Below, in pieces: positions 1 to 6,200 of a stretch of 8,075 nucleotides of DNA; within the stretch, counting starts at the first letter, position 1; the number at the start of each line of letters is the position of its first letter. The translations under genes were made by a program, and so were the position numbers. Source of the stretch: Bacteroidales bacterium. GTDB taxonomy: Bacteria; Bacteroidota; Bacteroidia; Bacteroidales; UBA932. The notes beneath the pieces are model-generated. The model did no database searches. It saw nothing but the letters and a program-made list of their open reading frames with translations, and was not told the origin of the DNA. Location of the stretch: assembly GCA_024695285.1 (NCBI GenBank), contig JAILIM010000007.1, forward strand, positions 1 through 8,075, in the 5' to 3' direction.

Positions 1-1
1 G

Positions 2-169
2 CTCAATAACGCAGGTACAAAGGGCTATTACATGCTCGACAATGTCACCGCCAATACCAACTCTATCTATACCATGTCATTCTTCGTCTCGCAAGAATAC
101 CTCGGCAGTTTCTCCGGCAACAGCGACCGCTGCTACGGCAACGCCGTCCGCGCCGTCCAACCCAAATAA
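2..169 (+). CDS. 3' end of a modular surface protein gene (partial)
   Basis: The frame beginning at base 2 is open to a TAA at 167-169 and gives the last 55 residues of a protein whose start lies outside the window. The fragment contains GYYMLDN, an aromatic and Ser-rich stretch, and ends in GNAVRAVQPK. This mirrors the end of the second large lipoprotein (GYYWSSS ... GHSIRPVKK), so the upstream gene probably carries the same C-terminal module and is a third family member. It ends 13 nt before the first small ORF, which suggests the same operon. The coding call rests on the family-like ending and codon use. The fragment is too short to say whether it has a lipoprotein signal or Ig-like domains. 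Function is unknown; a role as a surface adhesin is inferred only from its likely relatives. Confidence 0.7.
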   Translation, partial: LNNAGTKGYYMLDNVTANTNSIYTMSFFVSQEYLGSFSGNSDRCYGNAVRAVQPK

Positions 170-182
170 CCTCACCCGCCAT

Positions 183-317
183 ATGACTGACACCAAGTAC
201 CCGTACCGCACTCCGGAGACCGAGTCGGCCGCACCGATCCACAGCGCGGAACTGCTGTGCGAGAGCCCCGGACAGGGCTCCAATGAGGATCTGACCTTTG
301 AAAATTGGGACATCTAG
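183..317 (+). CDS. 44-aa small protein, copy 1, coupled to the downstream lipoprotein
   Basis: This small frame starts MTDTKYPYRTPETE, has a central AELLCESPGQG with one cysteine (Cys26), and ends in an acidic NEDLTFENWDI. It has no signal peptide or membrane segment, so it is cytoplasmic unless exported by an unknown route. ATG183 was chosen over an in-frame ATG at 42 because the paralogue at 2987 then has exactly the same 44-codon length, and the earlier start would overlap the upstream gene deeply. From codon 7 on, the two copies differ at 11 codons, 8 of them silent, as expected for a selected protein. The stop TAG is 4 nt before the lipoprotein ATG, so translational coupling is likely. 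From memory, short ORFs with a Pro/Glu-rich start, a (L)LC-S centre and an acidic, Trp-containing end occur ahead of Bacteroidales surface-protein genes; I cannot name a family. No function is assigned. It may be a small protein or a leader peptide. Confidence 0.72.
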   Translation: MTDTKYPYRTPETESAAPIHSAELLCESPGQGSNEDLTFENWDI

Positions 318-411
318 CGCTATGAAAAGGATTTATGCACTGATGCTTGCAGCCGCCTGTGCGATATGCCTGGCGGGCTGCACCAGGGAAATCCTCGTAA
401 GCGACGAGGCC
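199..411 (+). repeat. Direct repeat copy 1: small ORF, start junction and lipoprotein signal sequence
   Basis: This 213-nt block matches 3003-3215 without any indel. From 199 to 381 (most of the small ORF, the 4-nt junction and the signal peptide through Cys20) I count 14 mismatches in 183 positions. The following 30 nt match at only about two thirds of positions, and similarity then falls to the protein level. The first 35 nt are identical. The repeat marks the boundaries of a duplicated cassette. Confidence 0.9.
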
Positions 412-2961
412 GTCGCCAATCAGGAAACGACTCCCGGAGAAACCCTTACCCTCACGCATGAGGGCTGCTTCGTCTCCAATAGCGGAACCCCCGACACCAA
501 AACCATAGTCAAAAACAACAAAGAGGTCTGGTGGTTTGATGACGATGCTATAAACGTGTATGCGGCAGACGAGAGTTACGCATATGAATATATAAGCAAA
601 CTTGAGCCGGGGGCGTCGGCGAAGACCACCACCTTCGAGTTGAAGTACACCTGGGAAGATCCGTTTACCTACACAGGCCCCTTAAAATCCCCTGGGACCA
701 AGGCTGCCACCGCCAAGTATTATGCAATTTACCCCCGCTATAAAATAAGTTATACAAAAATGATTGCCGGATACGACGGAGATTATGACAGCCAGAAAGG
801 AGAAATCCAGATGCAAGTCGTTAACCGTCAATATCCGATGGTGAATGAGGTCAGGCACCTTCCATCTTTCGGCGTATTCAACGCCGGTGCGTCAGGCGTA
901 ACATTGAAAGCCGTTTGCGGAGGCCTGAAATTCCGTCTCTCACGCAATGACATCACCAAAATAATATTCACGGCAGACAGCCAGCACGGCATCTGTGGAC
1001 ATTTCATCCTGACAGGACTTGAAGGAACACCGAGAGTTAAGGAAGTCATCAGCGGGAGCAATGTCATAACGATAACTCCAAGCGAATGGAATGAATCGTG
1101 GTCTTCCTCTGTATCGGCAAGAACCTTCAAGGCCGGAGAGGATTATTTCATTGTCATGATACCGGGAACCATCAATGGATTTACCGCGAAACTCTCTACA
1201 ACCAGCGGAGATTACATCGAAGTCGCCAGCTCGAAGGCACAGACAGTCAAGGCCGGTGTTTTCGGTGAGCTTGCAAAGCCACTGGATCAGTATGGAACAT
1301 ATGTGCATCCAGTTCCCGAGGCCGTTGACCTGGGGCTCCCTTCCGGAGTGAAATGGGCTTCGTTCAACCTGGGGGCGTCATCCGTCGAAGACCGCGGAGT
1401 CTCTTACTGCTGGGGTGAGACTGAGCCGTATTTTGGCTATATGAAAGACGATGAGGAGTATAAATGGTGCGACAGTAACGGCAAGCTCACGAAGTACAAC
1501 TACGTCAGCGCCTATGGAGTCCAGGACTTCAAGTCGGTTCTCGACCTTGAAGACGACGCCGCACACGCCGCATTGGGCGGGGACTGGCGCATGCCGAACG
1601 AAGATGAATTTAAAGAGCTTAGCAGTAATTGTACAAAGGAATATGTGACTGTGAACGGAGTGAATTGCTGCAAATTCATATCCAATATTAATGCCGCCTC
1701 CATTATCATGGCCTCCGGCACAATGTGTTCCAATCTTGCCTTCGGTTACCCGTGGTATTATAACTATCATGCGCCAGGTTCAATAGAGCGTCTTGCCCGC
1801 GTTAATGCAAATGTTGTCCGACCGGTTTATGGCAAATACGTACCGGCGACTTCAATTCAAATCAATCACGAAAGTCTCAGATTGACCAAGGGGGATAGAA
1901 AGACGATGTGGATTACCGTCTTGCCCGACAATGCCACGGCGAAGAATTGGACTGCAATCAGTAGCGATGAGTCTGTCGCTACTTGCTCGTATGATGAATA
2001 CGGCGTGCGTGTCAGTGGCAAATCTTACGGCAAAGCTACCATAACGGTATATCCTTCAAGCGGAATCGAAGGTACTCCGGCGAGTTTTGAAGTTACCGTC
2101 GCCAAAGATCCCGAGTACGTCGACCTCGGCCTGAGCGTCAAGTGGGCCAAGTGGAACGTCGGAGCCAACACTCCCGAGGAGTACGGCAACTACTACGCCT
2201 GGGGAGAAACCACGCCCAAGGACGTTTATTCCTGGGGTACGTACCTCTGGTGCAACGGTACCGACCATACCCTCACCAAGTACAACGGCCGCAGCGAATA
2301 CGGCTCGGTGGTTGACCACATATCCCTCCTGAGCGACACCGATGATGTGGCTAAAGCCGAATGGAAGGGCCTGTGGCGCATGCCGACATACGCGGAAATC
2401 CAGGAACTGAGACAGAACTGCACATGGACCTGGACTGATGATTACAACGGGACCGGCATCAAGGGCTATGAGGTAACCGGCAACGGCAACAGTATTTTCC
2501 TCCCCGCCGCTGGTCGTAAGCAAGACAACGCATTATCAAACGACGGCAAATACGGGTATTATTGGGCCGGTACCGGAGCAACCCGTGGCACGCCTTATAC
2601 AGCCCATGATCTTTTCTTCCGCAATGGATATGAAGACAATACCGTTAATAAACGATTCTACGGCTTTTCTGTCAGGCCAGTATATGGCGAGTTCATACCG
2701 GTTGACTCGATAGAACTGAACCCTTACGATTTAACCATAGTGATTGGAGACAGTTGTGGGCTCAGTGTAATGTATGGTCCGAAGGGCTACTCTCAGGCAA
2801 CGAGCGCCGACTGGATTTCGGACAATCCTTCAGTTGCAACCGTAAGCAGCGAGGGCGTGGTTAAAGGTGTTGGCATAGGTTCCGCAAATATTACGGCCTA
2901 TTCATACAATGGCTTAAGCGCCACCTGCCAGGTATACGTAGTTGAGGATTCTCCGGAGTAG
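322..2961 (+). CDS. Lipoprotein with fimbrillin-like N-terminus and two VDLGL-module/Ig-like pairs
   Basis: The protein has 879 residues from ATG322. The in-frame TTG at 298 lies inside the small ORF and would place eight residues before a perfect lipoprotein signal, so it was rejected. Residues 1-20 are a signal peptide ending in the lipobox LAGC (Cys20). Residues about 21-325 look fimbrillin-like: TPDTKT (56-61), VWWFDDDAINVYA (69-81), a YYAIYPR segment, GGLKF (200-204), YFIVMIPG and KAGVFG (310-315). Two modules (334-504 and 597-789) alternate with two Ig-like domains (507-593 and 792-874). The second Ig-like domain has a canonical SDNPSVATV...GVVKGVGIG pattern. Module 1 is short and diverged in its second half. 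The protein probably sits on the outer membrane surface as a pilus-related or stand-alone adhesin; its ligand is unknown. It starts 4 nt after the 44-aa ORF and is followed after 25 nt by the second cassette. Domain calls are by motif reading, not a profile search. Confidence 0.93.
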   Translation: MKRIYALMLAAACAICLAGCTREILVSDEAVANQETTPGETLTLTHEGCFVSNSGTPDTKTIVKNNKEVWWFDDDAINVYAADESYAYEYISKLEPGASAKTTTFELKYTWEDPFTYTGPLKSPGTKAATAKYYAIYPRYKISYTKMIAGYDGDYDSQKGEIQMQVVNRQYPMVNEVRHLPSFGVFNAGASGVTLKAVCGGLKFRLSRNDITKIIFTADSQHGICGHFILTGLEGTPRVKEVISGSNVITITPSEWNESWSSSVSARTFKAGEDYFIVMIPGTINGFTAKLSTTSGDYIEVASSKAQTVKAGVFGELAKPLDQYGTYVHPVPEAVDLGLPSGVKWASFNLGASSVEDRGVSYCWGETEPYFGYMKDDEEYKWCDSNGKLTKYNYVSAYGVQDFKSVLDLEDDAAHAALGGDWRMPNEDEFKELSSNCTKEYVTVNGVNCCKFISNINAASIIMASGTMCSNLAFGYPWYYNYHAPGSIERLARVNANVVRPVYGKYVPATSIQINHESLRLTKGDRKTMWITVLPDNATAKNWTAISSDESVATCSYDEYGVRVSGKSYGKATITVYPSSGIEGTPASFEVTVAKDPEYVDLGLSVKWAKWNVGANTPEEYGNYYAWGETTPKDVYSWGTYLWCNGTDHTLTKYNGRSEYGSVVDHISLLSDTDDVAKAEWKGLWRMPTYAEIQELRQNCTWTWTDDYNGTGIKGYEVTGNGNSIFLPAAGRKQDNALSNDGKYGYYWAGTGATRGTPYTAHDLFFRNGYEDNTVNKRFYGFSVRPVYGEFIPVDSIELNPYDLTIVIGDSCGLSVMYGPKGYSQATSADWISDNPSVATVSSEGVVKGVGIGSANITAYSYNGLSATCQVYVVEDSPE
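1321..1833 (+). repeat. VDLGL module 1 of the first lipoprotein (diverged)
   Basis: Residues 334-504. The first half is typical (AVDLGLPSGVKWASFNLGA, CWGETEP, DLEDDAAHAALGGDWRMP). The second half lacks the usual WTWTDDYNGTG and SIFLPAAG motifs and reads NCCKFISN...ASIIMASGTMC before VVRPVYG. It is about 20-30 residues shorter than its siblings. Confidence 0.8.
1840..2100 (+). repeat. Ig-like (BIG_2-type) domain 1 of the first lipoprotein
   Basis: Residues 507-593 read VPATSIQINHESLRLTKGD, then TVLPDNATAKNWTAISSDES, VATCSYD, GKATITVYPSSG and end FEVTV. The pattern of a Pro-Asn-Ala-Thr strand, S(S/D)-SVAT and an alternating Thr-rich last strand fits bacterial Ig-like group 2 domains that act as spacers in surface proteins. 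Confidence 0.75.
2110..2688 (+). repeat. VDLGL module 2 of the first lipoprotein ('LSVKWA' subtype)
   Basis: Residues 597-789: PEYVDLGLSVKWAKWNVGAN, YYAWGETTP, LWRMPTYAEIQEL, CTWTWTDDYNGTG, SIFLPAAG, YGYYWAG and FSVRPVYG. It lacks the PSG insertion of the 'LPSGTKWA' subtype. Its first 40 nt are identical to 5721-5760 in the second lipoprotein gene. Confidence 0.88.
2695..2943 (+). repeat. Ig-like (BIG_2-type) domain 2 of the first lipoprotein, C-terminal
   Basis: Residues 792-874, with VDSIELNPYDL, SDNPSVATVSSEG, VVKGVGIGSANITAYS and NGLSATCQVYVV. It closely resembles the third Ig-like domain of the second lipoprotein (SVATYASG, MVKGVGIGTATLTFY). Unlike the second lipoprotein, this protein ends on the Ig-like domain, so a terminal module may have been lost here or never added. 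Confidence 0.85.
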
Positions 2962-2986
2962 ATTTGCAGTTCAAACAAGATTCAGA

Positions 2987-3121
2987 ATGATAATACAAAA
3001 ACACCCGTACCGCACTCCGGAGACCGAGTCGGCCGCAACGATCCACGGCGCGGAGCTGCTGTGCGAAAGCCCCGGACAGGGTTCCAACGAAGATTTGACC
3101 TTTGAAAACTGGGAGATTTAG
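2987..3121 (+). CDS. 44-aa small protein, copy 2, coupled to the second lipoprotein
   Basis: The frame runs ATG2987 to TAG3119-3121 and gives 44 residues, the same length as copy 1. It begins MIIQKHPYRTPETE and continues SAATIHGAELLCESPGQG to NEDLTFENWEI. Only the first six residues are freely diverged. Over codons 7-44 the changes are Pro18Thr, Ser21Gly and Asp43Glu plus eight silent ones. It starts 25 nt after the previous lipoprotein stop and ends 4 nt before the next start, with GGGAGA at 3111-3116 as a possible weak ribosome site for the lipoprotein, about 9 nt from its ATG. No signal peptide or membrane helix is visible and function is unknown. A size cut-off in ordinary annotation would easily miss it. 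Confidence 0.75.
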   Translation: MIIQKHPYRTPETESAATIHGAELLCESPGQGSNEDLTFENWEI

Positions 3122-3215
3122 CGCCATGAAAAGGATTTATGTACTGATGCTTGCAGCCGCCTGCGCGATATGCCTGGCGGGCTGCGTGAAGGAGATTCTC
3201 GGCGCCGACGAGGCC
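3003..3215 (+). repeat. Direct repeat copy 2: small ORF, start junction and lipoprotein signal sequence
   Basis: Partner of the block at 199-411, the same length with no gaps. The signal-peptide part (3126-3185) differs from copy 1 at only two of 60 positions (Ala6Val and one silent change), whereas the mature N-terminal domains that follow are much less alike. Confidence 0.9.
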
Positions 3216-6200
3216 ATCGCCCCGGCAACAGAAATGATCATCTGCGGCACGATGGGAGACCTCGTGGAAGACGGCGCCCAGGCGACGACTGACACCCCGG
3301 ACACCCGCACCCAGGTGAGGAACACCAAAGAGGTCTGGTGGATTTACACCGACCGGATCGCCGTGTTCATGTCGACCAGCACCACGGCGAGCGAGTTCAC
3401 GTCTACACTTACCAGCGGTATGTCCAAGACGTCATATTTCAGCGGTACTCTCAAGAAGACGGGAAGCAAATACTACGTCGGATATCCCTCCGGCGGAGCG
3501 GAATACAGCACGTCTTCGGACGGCACGCTGAGCCTCAGGGTGCCGTCCAGCCAGACGGCAGTATCCGGCTCTTTCAGCTCCAACACGCTTCCGTCATACG
3601 GTTCGTTCACATCGAGTTCCAAAAACTTCACCATGAAGCCTGCTGCCGGCGGTCTGAAGTTCCACGTCAGCCGCGACGACATCAAGATCGTGAAGTTCGA
3701 AGGCAACAACGGCGAGAAAGTGGCGGGGAAGGTAACGGTGGCAAAGCTCAGCAAGACTCCGGACATCAGCCGCAGCAGCAGCGGCGGCTCTACGAGCATC
3801 ACCCTCAAGCGTTCCTCCGGCAACCTGGAGAAGGATAAGAATTACTTCATCGTAATCACCCCGGGAAGCCTCTCCAAGGGCTTTACCATCACCCTTACCA
3901 CCGAGGGCGGCGAGTCTCTTGTTGTCACGAGCACCAAGTCCCGCACCATCAAGGCGGGTGTATTCGGCACGCTCTCCAAGGCGCTTGACGAATATGCGGA
4001 GCAGACTTCCGAGGCGATCGACCTGGGGCTTCCTTCCGGAACGAAGTGGGCTACATTCAATCTTGGAGCCACTAAGCCGGAGGGGTATGGAGATTACTTC
4101 GCCTGGGGCGAGACAGCGGCAAAGTCTGACTACAGCTGGTCAAATTATGCGCTTTGCAACGACGATAAAACTACTCTCAAAAGGTATAACACCAGCAGCG
4201 ACTATGGCTCCACGGTGGACTATAAGAGTGTACTTAACGCCACGGACGATGCTGCCAGTGTAATATGGGGAAATAATTGGCGGACGCCCACATATGCAGA
4301 ATGGATGGAACTCGAGTCGAATTGCACCTGGACATGGACTGATGATTACAATCAGACCGGAATCAAGGGCGAAGTCGTAACAGGCAGCAACGGCAACAGT
4401 ATTTTCCTTCCCTCCGCGGGCTATATGGAAGACGCCAATCTCTACGAAGACGGTTCCCACGGAAACTATTGGGCTTCTTCCCTTTATACGCGCAACCCGA
4501 TTGAAGCGTTTCGTGTATACTTTTATCCTGACGATATGGGCATGGGCACCAGCTCTCGCTACTTTGGGTTCTCAATTCGCCCCGTTTATGGTAAACTGGT
4601 TCCGGTTACCGGAGTGTCCCTGCCTGGAGAGACCATCCAGGTCGGCATCGGCAAGAGAGCTTCGTACCAGATAACGTTCACGCCTTCAAATGCCACAGAT
4701 AAGTCCATAACGGTCAAGATTGCCGATAAAAGTATTGCATCATTCACGTATAATACCACCACCGGTATCATAACCCTCGACGGCCTCGCCTCCGGCACGA
4801 CTACTATGACGGTCTACGCCAGCAGCGGCGTCAGCGCCACCTGCGAGATCAAGGTCGCCATCGAACCGGAGTACGTCGATCTGGGGCTTCCTTCCGGCAC
4901 CAAGTGGGCTAAGTGGAACGTCGGCGCCAACAAGCCGGAGGAGTACGGCGAGTACTTCGCCTGGGGTGAGACAGAGGCTAATTCTGATTACGATTGGTCA
5001 ACATACAAGTATTGCAACGGCAGCAAGACTACTCTTACCAAGTACAACACCAGCATCGAGTATGGCTCCGTGGTTGACTACAAGAGTGTACTGGATCCGG
5101 AGGATGATGCGGCCAGCGCCAATTGGGGCGAACAGTGGCGAACACCGACACGTGCAGAGTTGACAGAATTACATGATAGTTGTACCTGGACATGGACTGA
5201 TAATTACAACGGAACCGGAATCGCGGGCCAGGTCGTAACAGGCAGCAACGGCAACTTTATTTTTCTTCCTGCCTCAGGCCTTCGGAGTGGCACAGAGTTA
5301 TTCAATGTCGGTTCCGGCAGCACCTTCTGGGCTTCTTCCATCGATGTGGACAGCCCGGTTAGTGCATGGCTTATCGCCTTTAATTCCAGCGGTGCCAGAG
5401 TGTACGGCAACTACCGCGGAGCTGGATTCTCGATCCGCCCGGTCTATGGCAAACTTGTTCCGGTGACGGGGGTGTCCCTGTCTGAAGAGAACATCCATGT
5501 CACTGCAGGCCAGAGTTTCTCGTGCCAGGTCACACTCTCGCCATCAAATGCCACCGAAACTACACTGAAAGTTGTTCTAGATAGAAACGTTGCATTATAT
5601 CATTATTATCCTGACACCAATATATTATCTGTCACTGGTGTCGAGGCCGGCACTACCACCATGACGGTCTATGGCAGCAGCGGCGTAAGCGCCTCTTGCC
5701 AAGTCACGGTCACTGGAAGACCCGAGTACGTCGACCTCGGCCTGAGCGTCAAGTGGGCCACCTTCAACATCGGAGCAAGCGCGCCTGACGGATACGGCAA
5801 CTACTACGCCTGGGGCGAAAAGGATGCGAAGAGCAGCTTCAGCTGGAGCAACCACCTCTGGGGTGGCAGCGCAAGCACCATCTCCAAGTACAACCTCCTC
5901 AGCTCCAACGGCACCGTTGACCACAAGCGCACCCTGGATCTTGACGACGATGCCGCCAGGGCCGAATGGGGTGGAGACTGGCGACTGCCGACGCTGGAAG
6001 AATTCAGCGAACTCAGGAACACCTCCAACTGCACCTGGACCTGGACTACCCAGGGCGGCAGGTACGGTTACAAGGTAACAAGCAAGAAGAGCGGACACAC
6101 CGACAAATCCATCTTCCTGCCTGCTGCCGGTTCGTACGACGGATCAAGCGTCTCCGGCACAGGGTCATACGTAAGGTACTGGACATCAACTCCCAATTCT

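Noticed and set aside
42..182. In-frame extension of the first small ORF back to ATG42 (91 aa)
   Set aside because: It overlaps the 3' end of the upstream gene in another frame, has no counterpart in the second copy, and the start at 183 gives the same 44-codon length as the paralogue.
298..321. TTG start giving eight extra residues on the first lipoprotein (and the same at 3102 for the second)
   Set aside because: It lies inside the small ORF and puts extra residues before a canonical MKRIY lipoprotein signal. The ATGs at 322 and 3126 are at identical, better-supported positions.
4320..4345. Conserved Cys pair (CN and NCTW motifs) as an obligatory disulfide of the module
   Set aside because: The first Cys is missing in modules C and D while the second remains, so a conserved disulfide is not supported.
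5625..6098. Minus-strand 157-aa open frame, with a similar one at 2056-2523
   Set aside because: Both lie opposite the conserved VDLGL module coding sequence and arise from its composition. They have no recognisable domain or start context.
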